From: Halalkalibacillus sediminis
GTDB taxonomy: Bacteria > Bacillota > Bacilli > Bacillales > Alkalibacillaceae
Direction of reading: 5' to 3'
DNA length: 64,000 nucleotides
NCBI RefSeq assembly: GCF_002844535.1
Contig: NZ_PJNH01000004.1
Coordinates: forward strand, 8,074 to 72,073
The notes under the pieces were generated by a model. The model made no database searches, was not told the DNA's origin, and saw only the letters and a program-made list of their open reading frames with translations. Of this stretch, positions 25,222-33,848 are shown piece after piece. Position numbers and translations under genes: made by a program. Each line of letters opens with the position of its first letter. Positions within the stretch are counted from its first letter, which is position 1.

Positions 25222-26694
25222 TTGAATAGAACATTACAACAATACATTAATGGTAAATGGATTGACGCGAACTCAAAGAATACTCGTGACATTATTAATC
25301 CATTCAACCAAGAAGTCATCGCGACAGTTCCGGAAAGCGATGATACAGATGCGAAAAACGCAATCGATGCTGCTAGAGAAGCTTTCGATTATGGAGACTG
25401 GGCTACGATACCGGCATTAGAACGTGGTAAAATCGTAAGAAAAATTGCTGATTATATTGAAAGAGATAGAGAAGAACTTGCGAAGTTAGAATCACTAGAT
25501 ACAGGTAAAACTATGGAAGAAAGCCGAGGCGACATGGATGATATTGCTGGAGTATTTCATTACTATGCCGAACTAGCTGATAAAAATGGCGGCGAAATGA
25601 TTGAATCTCCGATAGCGAATTCTGTTAGTAAAGTGGTGCATGAACCAGTAGGAGTTTGTGGCCAAATTACGCCGTGGAACTATCCATTGCTACAAGCTTC
25701 TTGGAAGCTAGCTCCAGCACTTGTTACTGGTAATACACTGGTCATGAAGCCAAGTGAAATCACTCCACTGACGACGGTTAAAGTATTCGAATTAATAGAA
25801 GAAGCGGGTGTGCCTGCTGGAGTTGCGAATCTGGTACTAGGTCCTGGTAGTTCTGTAGGTGCTGAACTATCAAGTAACGTCGATGTAGACTTGATTTCTT
25901 TTACAGGTGGAATTGAAACCGGCAAGAAGATTATGCAATCCGCAAGCGTCAATATGAAAAACCTTGCGTTAGAGCTTGGCGGGAAAAACCCGAATGTTAT
26001 TTTCGTCGACGCTGATTTTGAAGTAGCGGTTGACCAAGCATTAAACGGCGTCTTTTTCCACGCAGGACAAATCTGTTCCGCTGGGACAAGGTTGATTGTG
26101 GAAGAAAGCATTCATGATGAATTAGTTAGTGCTCTTGTGGATCGCGTGGAGAAATTTAAGCTCGGAAATGGATTTGATGAAGAAACACAAATGGGACCAC
26201 TTATCTCAGCAGAACATCTTGAAAAGGTTGAAAAATATGTTGAGACAGGAATCCGGGAAGGTGCAACATTGGCAGTTGGTGGTAAACGACCAGAGGACCC
26301 TGAACTTCAAAATGGATTCTTCTACCTACCGACCATTTTTACTGACTGTTCGACAGAGATGAGCATTGTTCAAGAGGAAGCGTTTGGTCCAATCATTACT
26401 GTAGAGAAGTTCAATTCGGAAGAAGAAGCGGTAAAACTAGCGAATGATTCGATCTATGGTCTAGCGGGTGGAGTGTTTACAAAAGATATTGTAAAAGCGG
26501 AACGCTGCGCGGCAAAAATGCGTATGGGTACCGTTTGGATCAATGAATTCAACCTATACTTCCCGCATGCACCATGGGGAGGTTATAAGCAGTCGGGTAT
26601 TGGGAGAGAGCTCGGTAAACTAGGAATCGAAGAATACACTGAAACGAAGCATATCATGCAAAACCTTAAACCTGAACCACTTAATTGGTTCTAG
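25222..26694 (+). CDS. gbsA: Betaine aldehyde dehydrogenase
   Basis: The ~490-residue NAD(P)-dependent aldehyde dehydrogenase is close throughout to Bacillus GbsA (ESLDTGKTMEESRGDMDDIA, PWNYPLLQASWKLAPAL, catalytic Glu in LELGGKNPN, catalytic Cys in AGQICSAGTR, C-terminal LGIEEYTETKH). It completes choline oxidation to glycine betaine, a compatible solute. Start: GGAG at 25209-25212 is 9 bases before TTG 25222; ATG 25216 and ATG 25207 are also in frame but badly spaced. A terminator follows at 26745. Confidence 0.94.
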   Translation: MNRTLQQYINGKWIDANSKNTRDIINPFNQEVIATVPESDDTDAKNAIDAAREAFDYGDWATIPALERGKIVRKIADYIERDREELAKLESLDTGKTMEESRGDMDDIAGVFHYYAELADKNGGEMIESPIANSVSKVVHEPVGVCGQITPWNYPLLQASWKLAPALVTGNTLVMKPSEITPLTTVKVFELIEEAGVPAGVANLVLGPGSSVGAELSSNVDVDLISFTGGIETGKKIMQSASVNMKNLALELGGKNPNVIFVDADFEVAVDQALNGVFFHAGQICSAGTRLIVEESIHDELVSALVDRVEKFKLGNGFDEETQMGPLISAEHLEKVEKYVETGIREGATLAVGGKRPEDPELQNGFFYLPTIFTDCSTEMSIVQEEAFGPIITVEKFNSEEEAVKLANDSIYGLAGGVFTKDIVKAERCAAKMRMGTVWINEFNLYFPHAPWGGYKQSGIGRELGKLGIEEYTETKHIMQNLKPEPLNWF

Positions 26695-26744
26695 GGAGTT
26701 AATCCTTTTTTGGAGAAGGTATAATAACAGTTTAAAAATACGTT

Positions 26745-26787
26745 AAAGGTTCAGATCACTACAAGAGGGTGTTCTGAACCTTTTTTT
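26745..26787 (+). terminator. Terminator after gbsA
   Basis: AAAGGTTCAGA (26745-26755) pairs with TCTGAACCTTT (26773-26783), with a T-run to 26787. Confidence 0.9.
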
Positions 26788-26797
26788 AAAATGCCCT

Positions 26798-27388
26798 CTA
26801 CTTATCATTTAAACCCTTTCCATCAAGTATATGATGCTCATATTTTTCCACCCTAGCTTGTCGGGTTCTGGATTGTTTGGCTTTAGAAATATAAAGAATA
26901 TATGCTCTTTGACGTCCGGGAGTCAACGCTTCAAAAGCTGTTTTCAAGGCTGGGTTTTCTTCAAACTTGCTTTGAAGTTCTTCTGGGATAGTGTAATCGG
27001 TCTTTTTTTCTACTTGCAAACCGGATTTTTCTACTTCAACAGCTTCGTAAATATACTCTTTCAAGGTGGATTCTATTGTGATGATCTCTTGAACATTCGT
27101 GAAGCGGATCTGACGAGCAGCCTGAACATTTTCCGTTTGTTGCACTAGGATTTTATTGGGATCCTTTAACAAAGCGCCTTTGTGAAAGAGAAGTGCGCAA
27201 TACTCTTTAAATCCGTGGATTAAAACGATGTTATTATTCTCGAACGTGTAACAAGGGTGCTTCCATTTAAAATCTTCGGTCAGCCCACAATCCAGTACAA
27301 TCTCTCGTAACTTCTCATACTCTTCCTTCCACTTCTTTGATTTACTTAAAAATTCATCTACTTTGGGGTTTAGCTCACGATTCTTCAT
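26798..27388 (-). CDS. YdeI-like DUF1801/OmdA-domain protein
   Basis: The 196-residue cytoplasmic protein has an N-terminal DUF1801 (YdhG/YdeI) domain (WKHPCYTF, NIVLIHGFKEYCALLFHKGA) and a C-terminal bacteriocin-protection (OmdA/YdeI) segment (PEELQSKFEENPALKTAFEA, TPGRQRAYILYISKAKQSRT, RQARVEKYEHHIL). The biochemical role of the family is not settled. The start at 27388 has AAAGGG 9 bases upstream; the codon at 27406 lacks a site. A detached copy of its 3' end lies at 20926-21064. Confidence 0.85.
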   Translation of the reverse strand: MKNRELNPKVDEFLSKSKKWKEEYEKLREIVLDCGLTEDFKWKHPCYTFENNNIVLIHGFKEYCALLFHKGALLKDPNKILVQQTENVQAARQIRFTNVQEIITIESTLKEYIYEAVEVEKSGLQVEKKTDYTIPEELQSKFEENPALKTAFEALTPGRQRAYILYISKAKQSRTRQARVEKYEHHILDGKGLNDK

Positions 27389-27697
27389 CAAGATCATCCC
27401 TTTCAATTAATTTTTAGTTGACTATATCCGTTCTGTGATTTTTTGTCTTTTCTATAATATACATCAGCTCTGAATTATTTGCCATGACCGTGTAATGGTG
27501 AGTTGATCAATACGACATCCATATCTTAATCAAGATTGTTTTTCAAAACTCGGGTGGAAAAAAGTCGGCTCAAATGAACCTCCTGAAATTTTTTGACTAT
27601 CGTCTTCAATGGCGAATTAACTAAGATGAATTCGGCAAAGATAGTGATTGTGATAAAAAATGAAAATCTGATTAAAAGAATAGGAGGGTTCTTTCAT

Positions 27698-28948
27698 TTG
27701 AATACGAAGAAACAAGACAGAAAAATCGCCCTTTTAGGATGGAGCTTACAGTCAATTGAAGCTGTTGAAGAATTGAAGAGGCCGTATGTAGTCATTAGTA
27801 TGCCAAGTTTTGAAGATTACGCGAAGAAGTATGGGATACCTTTTATTAGCTGGGACATGGAAGAGATGATGAAGGAAACACCAATGGAGCAAGTTTATGA
27901 AAAGTCTAGAGAATTAGTTGAAATTCTCCAACAAGCCGGTGTAGATCATGTCATCCCTATATTTGAAGATACGGTAGAATGGGCAGGAGCACTGAATGCC
28001 TGGTTAAAAGAGAATAAGCGGGAGTTTCATCATTCTCTTCTATTTAGACATAAAGCTAAAATGAAAAGAAGGGCTCAGATCGGTGGTTTGAAAATAGGTA
28101 TATTCGAAGAAGCGCGAAATAGAGATGAGGTCAGAGAATTTCTGAAGCGAGTGAACGATGTTCTTTTGAAAAATGATGGAGAAGAATTTGATCCTATTCA
28201 TATAAAACCTTTTGCTAAAGCTGGAGCCGTTGGGCACCATATGATCCGTCAGGAAGATGAAATTTATAGTCGTCTGACGGATGATCTATTTCCTTGCTTG
28301 ATGGAAAGCCATTTGGATGGAACGCAACTCTCGTGCGAAGTGTTTATACACAAAGGGGAAATCAAATTTCTGAATATCACCGAGTACGTGGAATTTGGTT
28401 ATTCAATGATGGCCCCACCTTCACCAACGATTGAAAAGAATCGTCCTCTTGTCCGCAAAGTGGTAAAACAGCTTGTAAAAACTTTTGAAATAGAAAATGG
28501 TTTTATCCATCCGGAATTTTTTATTACGGAAGATGGGACTCTTAACTTTATAGAAGTTGCTTTTAGAATTCCAGGTGGAAATATTTTTGATTTAATTCAA
28601 GAATCTTATGGATTCAATCCTTTCCAAGCCCACATTCTGTGTTGTGATCCGAATACAACTGAAGAAGAGCTCAAAGACTTTTTCCCTAATGAGAAGAAAG
28701 CTAGAGGTTATACGGGGAGTCTAATGGTTTACCCGAGGGTTAAAGAAATCAAAGCGTTGAATATTCCTGATCATTTAGAAAAACACCCTGGATTTCATAA
28801 ACATACGATGTTTCCACGTAAAGAACGGAAGGTGCCGAGTATGGAAGGGTTTGGTACTCCTCATGGTGTCGTGTTCTTTCACCATCAGGACAGTGAGCAT
28901 GTGAAACCACCGTTAATGGATTTCAATAAACATGATTTCTATATATAA
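27698..28948 (+). CDS. ATP-grasp ligase of unknown substrate
   Basis: The start is TTG 27698 (AGGAGGG 9 bases upstream); earlier in-frame codons lie before this site. 416 residues: an N-terminal Rossmann-like preATP-grasp part (KIALLGWSLQSIEAVEEL), then an ATP-grasp core with HIKPFAKAGAVGHHMI (ATP-binding Lys and Gly-rich loop), CLMESHLDGTQLSCEVFI and the metal/phosphate motif FIHPEFFI...NFIEVAFRIPGG (Glu...Asn/Arg type). The C-terminal ~90 residues resemble the tail of L-amino-acid ligases. It should join a carboxylate to an amine or similar via an acyl phosphate. The next gene follows after 14 bases and likely acts with it. The substrate is unknown. Confidence 0.8.
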   Translation: MNTKKQDRKIALLGWSLQSIEAVEELKRPYVVISMPSFEDYAKKYGIPFISWDMEEMMKETPMEQVYEKSRELVEILQQAGVDHVIPIFEDTVEWAGALNAWLKENKREFHHSLLFRHKAKMKRRAQIGGLKIGIFEEARNRDEVREFLKRVNDVLLKNDGEEFDPIHIKPFAKAGAVGHHMIRQEDEIYSRLTDDLFPCLMESHLDGTQLSCEVFIHKGEIKFLNITEYVEFGYSMMAPPSPTIEKNRPLVRKVVKQLVKTFEIENGFIHPEFFITEDGTLNFIEVAFRIPGGNIFDLIQESYGFNPFQAHILCCDPNTTEEELKDFFPNEKKARGYTGSLMVYPRVKEIKALNIPDHLEKHPGFHKHTMFPRKERKVPSMEGFGTPHGVVFFHHQDSEHVKPPLMDFNKHDFYI

Positions 28949-28962
28949 AGGAGAAAATTGAA

Positions 28963-30924
28963 GTGGAAGTTCAAATAAATCAAGAAGATCGGTTCGAACA
29001 AGCATTTGCAAGGTTGAACAGTGCTAAGCCATATGCCAAAAAGCTCTATCAAGATGATTTATTTCAAGAAACAAGACGGCTTTCGAAATCATTTGAAGGG
29101 ATCAAGGTACTATATAGTTATGCAGATCAATTTGACCAGGCGGGGGTATTTGAAGGTGGGCCATGGGAAGACCCTTCTAAGCTGCAACCTAACTTAGTAA
29201 ATGGATCTTTAAAAATAGAGGGTATCGAATCAATAGTGACACTTTTAAGCGAATTGCGAATGTTGGCAATAGCGCAGGGAAGATATGAACATGAAAAAGT
29301 GAATTCTGAAATGGCTACAAACTACTTAAATGAAGTGATGGCTTTAAACCTTGATTTCATTTTTCCAGAAGAAACGGAAGAAGCACGTATCGAGAAAAGT
29401 GAAGAAATAGATTGCGCGCAGAATCTGTTTAAGTTGATTGTAGATAAAATATCAATAGCGGCTGTTTCTGGTACTTTACTGAATGAAATTGATCGATTAA
29501 CAGCCCAGCGTCCTATTATGGTTAACAGGATATTACTAATGATTCAAAAAGCAGAAGAGCTATTGCACAGTGATGTTGATGAGGACAAAAGGAAGGAAAT
29601 TCAACGTTATCATGATGCAACATCTCAATTGACCGCTCTTAGTGAAGAATTTCCTAAGTTTAGTGATTATCGAAATGAACTGGAGAATATGACAGATAAG
29701 GATTTGGAAAACGAAGCAAGGTTATTTGGAGAGTCGATGAGAGAAACGGGGCTCGTTTCGCCTTATCATGCTGTTTTAGTCCGTTTTCTTAATTCCTCCA
29801 AGTCTGAACTTGTTTCTGCAGCTCTTTTCTTAAATGAAAAAGGTGCAGCAAGTCTATCGGAGAATTCGGTCCTCGTTTATGAATTAATCAAGGTAGCTAT
29901 ACACCTGCCAACACGACAATCGATATATGGTCTTGCACGAATGTTGGAAAGAGGGGTTTTGTCCCATCATCCAGTGGCTCCTGGATTACGTAGACTTGTT
30001 GAATTGGATATCAAGCCAGAAGTATCACAAACTCTTGTAGAAGCTTTTTCTGAACACGAAGGGATTACAGCAAATAACGTTCTTGTAGCAGGGGTTCTTA
30101 GCGTGCTTGGTCAGCCTTTGGGAATCGGCCAGGGATTGAACCCGACTTGTCAAAGTGCGCGTGCGCTTAGCCTTTGGTCCATACATGATCCTGGGCATCT
30201 CCTAGAACAGATTCCTCGAGCTGCCCGAGATGGAGATGTTTCGATGATGTTTGAAGGACAGGCCATTCATTCACAGAATTTAACTGGTGGTCTAGCTCCA
30301 GAATTGCATAAAGAACTTGATCCCATCTCTTTAGTTTTGGTACCGCATCTCGATCGAATTTATGCCGAAATGATCAACCGTGTGCAGTTCAGGGGAGATG
30401 ACCCTCATAGATGGGTGAATCCACCTTTTTACGGAAATTGGGTGCCAAGGGGATTTGCTAAAGTATTTGATCATTTATCAAGCAACATTACTGATTTTAG
30501 AGGATTTGTCCGTTTGTTTTATGCTACACATCACCCAGACTATAATGAGGGACATGAATTGATCTATCCGAACCCTGTAGGTATTTGTGTCACAACCGTT
30601 TATGGGAAAATGCTTGGCTTTCATGCCATCACAATACAGCGAGTAGCTAAGGATCCAAAAGGGGAGTACCGTGTGTATTTCTATAATCCGAATAATGATA
30701 GTTCTCAAAAGTGGGGACAAGGGATTGAACCTGAAGTACAAGGGAACGGTGAATATGAGGGGGAGTCTTCGCTTCCTTTCCACGAATTTGTTTCCAGGTT
30801 GTACGCTTTTCACTTTAATCCTTATGAACAGGGAGATGCATCTTCAGTGGATGAGGAGATCGTGGAAAAGATTGAAACACTTGCTCGTGAAAGCTGGGGA
30901 CAAGAATATCATTGGCTAAATTAA
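28963..30924 (+). CDS. Unrecognised 653-residue protein with papain-like Cys/His/Asn arrangement
   Basis: I do not recognise the family. The start is GTG 28963 with AAGGAG 9 bases upstream. Residues 1-370 are mostly helical and acidic. The C-terminal ~280 residues hold Cys396 in GLNPTCQSARALSLWS, His554 in MLGFHAITIQRV and Asn575 in RVYFYNPNNDSS. Spacings of 158 and 21, a Cys at the start of a helix, and His and Asn on strands are what a papain-fold cysteine peptidase or transferase shows (papain 25/159/175). It has no signal peptide or membrane span. Coupling to the ATP-grasp gene suggests a two-enzyme pathway that builds and trims or transfers a peptide-like product; this is inference. A terminator follows. 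Confidence 0.6.
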   Translation: MEVQINQEDRFEQAFARLNSAKPYAKKLYQDDLFQETRRLSKSFEGIKVLYSYADQFDQAGVFEGGPWEDPSKLQPNLVNGSLKIEGIESIVTLLSELRMLAIAQGRYEHEKVNSEMATNYLNEVMALNLDFIFPEETEEARIEKSEEIDCAQNLFKLIVDKISIAAVSGTLLNEIDRLTAQRPIMVNRILLMIQKAEELLHSDVDEDKRKEIQRYHDATSQLTALSEEFPKFSDYRNELENMTDKDLENEARLFGESMRETGLVSPYHAVLVRFLNSSKSELVSAALFLNEKGAASLSENSVLVYELIKVAIHLPTRQSIYGLARMLERGVLSHHPVAPGLRRLVELDIKPEVSQTLVEAFSEHEGITANNVLVAGVLSVLGQPLGIGQGLNPTCQSARALSLWSIHDPGHLLEQIPRAARDGDVSMMFEGQAIHSQNLTGGLAPELHKELDPISLVLVPHLDRIYAEMINRVQFRGDDPHRWVNPPFYGNWVPRGFAKVFDHLSSNITDFRGFVRLFYATHHPDYNEGHELIYPNPVGICVTTVYGKMLGFHAITIQRVAKDPKGEYRVYFYNPNNDSSQKWGQGIEPEVQGNGEYEGESSLPFHEFVSRLYAFHFNPYEQGDASSVDEEIVEKIETLARESWGQEYHWLN

Positions 30925-30934
30925 TTACGTAATT

Positions 30935-30966
30935 AAGCGCTTTCCTTGAAAAAGGGAAGTGCTTTT
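30935..30966 (+). terminator. Terminator after the ATP-grasp/papain-like pair
   Basis: AAGCGCTTTCC and GGGAAGTGCTT form the stem (with one G-T pair), followed by TTTT. Confidence 0.7.
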
Positions 30967-31014
30967 TAATGTTTTACATTCATTAAGGAACAAACATGGC
31001 TTTATTTATAACAT

Positions 31015-31260
31015 AAATGGAAATTGATAGGTGTTTATCCGTAATTATTACCGATTTATCCGTAATTATTTCCCCTACAATCAAACAATCTAACTCGGAC
31101 GTAAAAACTACGCCCGATTCTTTTTATCTAATGGTCGGAGGAATTAATTGCGTCATTATTCTTCTTATTTTTGTTGAAAAAGGAAGGAATAGTGACGATT
31201 TTAGAAAATATTAGGAGGTATTGCGCCGTTATCTTCAATAATTGCGCCATTATTAAATAC
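31015..31260 (+). repeat. Dispersed composite repeat: 21-nt-period motif pairs
   Basis: TTTATCCGTAATTATT occurs at 31034-31049 and again at 31055-31070 (period 21). A hairpin TCGGACGT / ACGCCCGA with a T-run follows near 31092. A second motif, ATTGCGTCATTATT, is at 31147, and the pair ATTGCGCCGTTAT (31220) / ATTGCGCCATTATT (31241) again has period 21. Related sets occur at 59625-59820 and 62405-62590, and a GCG-motif pair at 45012-45046. Confidence 0.75.
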
Positions 31261-31280
31261 ATTGAAATTAATGATTGCTT

Positions 31281-32402
31281 CTATGCAGACGTCTTTCTAG
31301 GTTGATTTTTCTTTTTACCTACCTTAGATTTGATCATCAATCCGATCCACACTATGGCAGGAAGAATCAATCCATGTGTAAGGGCATATGGGAACCACGT
31401 GTCTGCTACGAATGATTCAAAATAGGCGACATCAGGGTAGGCGATAATAGATAGCACAATCATGCCCATTCCTATTGGCAACAGCAAGGGTCTGTGATCG
31501 TCCATGGTGAGAAACTGGGCAATCCCCACGGTTACTGAGTAAAAAAGAACAACTATTTTAAAGAAAATAGTAAGCATCCAGATAATACCAATAACAACTT
31601 CCAAACCTTCTAAGAAACCAGCGATACTGATTTTTTGAGCCAATTTATAACTAGGAAAGGTATTTAAAGCAGTTAGATCGCTCCCAAGGACTAACAAGCA
31701 GAAAAGGGTAGTCAAAGTTAAAGTGATACCGCCGATCAAAACTCCCAATACCCACGATTTTCTTTTTGTTTTCCCATCTTTCACGTAAGGTATAATCATC
31801 AGAAATACAATCAACTCTAAAAGGGGAGTACCGGTGACAATTGTGGAAGAGCTGATTACGGGCATTATTCCTTCGCCTAGAAAGGGTTGTAGGTTTTCTG
31901 TTTTAATCTGGGGAGCTAATGAAACCGTAAAAAATAATAATAAAAGAATTATCCATGGCATGAACATTTCAGCGGATCTTCCGATTACTTCTAGTCCTAA
32001 ATAAGCCCCCCAAACAACGACAATCATAAAGAGAATATGGGTAAACTGCAAGGGAGTTTCTGGAATAATTTCTGTGGTCATGAAATCTCCTATGTTCCTT
32101 AAGACAAGTGAAGCTAAAATAAATAGGAATGACAGGTAAAAGATCAGAAGGAACCTACCGAACCAATTTCCAAATACCATGATCGTCGCTTGGACGAATG
32201 TCTTTCCTTCCATCAATTTTGCGATGTGGTTATAGAATAGGGTTAGAACTAATCCAATTAAAACAGATATTGAAATGGATAACCATGCGTCTTGTTTTGC
32301 TTGTGCTGCAAGGGGAGTGGGGACAATTAGGATGGAGCTTCCAACAATAAACAAAATGACCAAGAACATAAATTGGCGTGGACTGATCGTCTGGTTATCC
32401 AT
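31281..32402 (-). CDS. GerAB-type germinant receptor permease subunit
   Basis: The 373-residue membrane protein of the GerAB/spore-germination branch of amino-acid permeases has about ten hydrophobic segments (FMFLVILFIVGSSILIVPTP; LILPAIVWIGLMI). This subunit sits in the spore inner membrane and is thought to bind the germinant. It is the last gene of a four-gene minus-strand operon in the order A, C, small D-like, B. The cytoplasmic C-terminus is basic (KSKVGKKKNQPRK). Confidence 0.92.
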   Translation of the reverse strand: MDNQTISPRQFMFLVILFIVGSSILIVPTPLAAQAKQDAWLSISISVLIGLVLTLFYNHIAKLMEGKTFVQATIMVFGNWFGRFLLIFYLSFLFILASLVLRNIGDFMTTEIIPETPLQFTHILFMIVVVWGAYLGLEVIGRSAEMFMPWIILLLLFFTVSLAPQIKTENLQPFLGEGIMPVISSSTIVTGTPLLELIVFLMIIPYVKDGKTKRKSWVLGVLIGGITLTLTTLFCLLVLGSDLTALNTFPSYKLAQKISIAGFLEGLEVVIGIIWMLTIFFKIVVLFYSVTVGIAQFLTMDDHRPLLLPIGMGMIVLSIIAYPDVAYFESFVADTWFPYALTHGLILPAIVWIGLMIKSKVGKKKNQPRKTSA

Positions 32403-32422
32403 TTTTTCACCTCATTTCTTTA

Positions 32423-32641
32423 TTAACCTAGGAAAAACTTATAAAAGTTCTGAATGTAATCTAAAGGGTTCGGCAAGGGTATATCCATCACTTCCAAAAC
32501 ACTAATAACTGTGAAGAAAAACAATAGGATGCTAAAAAACCAAATGTCTTTCTTCTTTTTCCTCTTTTTTAACAGAGGAAACTCAAGAAGAAAGATAAGC
32601 ACTGCGACAATGATGACCGCTAGTACAGACCACATATTCAC
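32423..32641 (-). CDS. Small two-span germinant-receptor D-subunit-like protein
   Basis: The 72-residue protein has two hydrophobic segments (SVLAVIIVAVLIFLLEFPLL and FFSILLFFFTVISVLEVMD) separated by a Lys-rich turn. Small two-span proteins of this kind are encoded in many ger operons and called D subunits, which modulate receptor function. It lies 4 bases after the C gene and 20 before the B gene, so it is co-transcribed. Confidence 0.75.
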   Translation of the reverse strand: MNMWSVLAVIIVAVLIFLLEFPLLKKRKKKKDIWFFSILLFFFTVISVLEVMDIPLPNPLDYIQNFYKFFLG

Positions 32642-32645
32642 TCAC

Positions 32646-33848
32646 CTAACCTTCTTTAGTTATCGGTTGTGTCGTTCCACCTTTTCTACGAAGTTTTGCT
32701 TTCACTTGGATGTCTACATCTAATTCTTTGAATTGTGCATCCCAATCATTTTCTACGGTCTTCCAATATTTCGGATTTTTACGATGAATAAGGCTACCGA
32801 AGCCGAAGATGTCGGATTCGAAATCATTTTGAGCGATTTTTATAGACTCTTCCATATTTTTTTTGATTTCTTGCTCTACTTCCTTATTCAATTTCTGAAT
32901 AGTTTCGATTTTGCTCAAATCGATCGGACAATTGATCTCTCCGACGTTCCCTTCTAAATCCAATTGAATAGAGACGGTGGGTTTTCCCCCTTCAAATGAC
33001 GCATCCATATTACTTTTTGTTCGTAATACCTCAATGCTAGCTGTCCCACCTGTGCATGGATGGGTGACAACTGAACTTTTGATATTTCCTAGAATGTAGT
33101 TATATCCTTTACTTGCATCTTCATTCAGCCACCCTACCAGTTTGTCTTCCTTCATTACTCCCAAGTGATCGGTGGTTATTTTCGTCGGCGCATTAATATT
33201 TTCCACATTACTGATGTTAGTGCCCGTATCTTCTGGACCTTCCATGAGCAGGCCAGCAATTACAGGGTTTTGTCCTTTATTGCGGATCTGGGAGATTAAT
33301 TCATCAATCGTAATTCCGTGGGAGGAACCTTGACTTTCTTCCACTATTTCAATGGAGTACATAAGTTTATTCGCTGGAATTTTTTCGTACGCAGTAATAG
33401 TACTTAACAGGGTTTCCACATCCGTATCTTTTGCAATCGATATATAATATCCCGTACGAAATTCATGATCCCGAAAAAACAAGTCAAGCGAAGGCATAAT
33501 TCCTTCTTCTGCTAGATCTTTTCCGATGACTAGCAGTCTTAATTGTGGTAGATACATTTTTCGTGGAGACTGATGGGCCATATTTCTGAATGCTTCAAAT
33601 ATGGTTGGTCCTGTTGAGGTATAGGTCGAGACCGGTGGCCGAGTGGTCGGCGCATCCGTTGCGATTTCGGAAGGGTTGATGACCTGGTTCACTAACAGGT
33701 ATTGTCCATCATCGGTTTTATCGATGCCTGCCGCCACAACAATGCCAAGATCATCTAATTCCCTGCTGTTCCAACATCCTGCTAAAAGTATTAAGCATAT
33801 AGCCACTACAGGAATTTTTAGAAAGGCCACTTTCTTCATCGCCATCAT
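32646..33848 (-). CDS. GerAC-type germinant receptor lipoprotein
   Basis: The 400-residue Ger(x)C lipoprotein has a signal peptide with lipobox LLAGC, then CWNSRELDDLGIVVAAGIDK, the family hallmark (CW..RE...L..v...GiD). The C-terminal domain has ENDWDAQFKELDVDIQVKAK. It is anchored on the outer face of the spore inner membrane as part of the receptor. The ATG overlaps the GerAA stop (ATGA), with AAGGAG just upstream. Confidence 0.93.
   Translation of the reverse strand: MMAMKKVAFLKIPVVAICLILLAGCWNSRELDDLGIVVAAGIDKTDDGQYLLVNQVINPSEIATDAPTTRPPVSTYTSTGPTIFEAFRNMAHQSPRKMYLPQLRLLVIGKDLAEEGIMPSLDLFFRDHEFRTGYYISIAKDTDVETLLSTITAYEKIPANKLMYSIEIVEESQGSSHGITIDELISQIRNKGQNPVIAGLLMEGPEDTGTNISNVENINAPTKITTDHLGVMKEDKLVGWLNEDASKGYNYILGNIKSSVVTHPCTGGTASIEVLRTKSNMDASFEGGKPTVSIQLDLEGNVGEINCPIDLSKIETIQKLNKEVEQEIKKNMEESIKIAQNDFESDIFGFGSLIHRKNPKYWKTVENDWDAQFKELDVDIQVKAKLRRKGGTTQPITKEG

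Noticed and set aside
31017..31214. Possible small protein with LSVII repeats, with a look-alike at 59656-59868
   Set aside because: The shared part is the 21-nt DNA motif; differences between copies change residues rather than being synonymous, there is no ribosome site, and the rest does not align.
31034..31260. CRISPR array from the short repeats
   Set aside because: The motifs are 14-16 bases with 5-7-base gaps and only two units in a row; there are no spacers and no cas genes.
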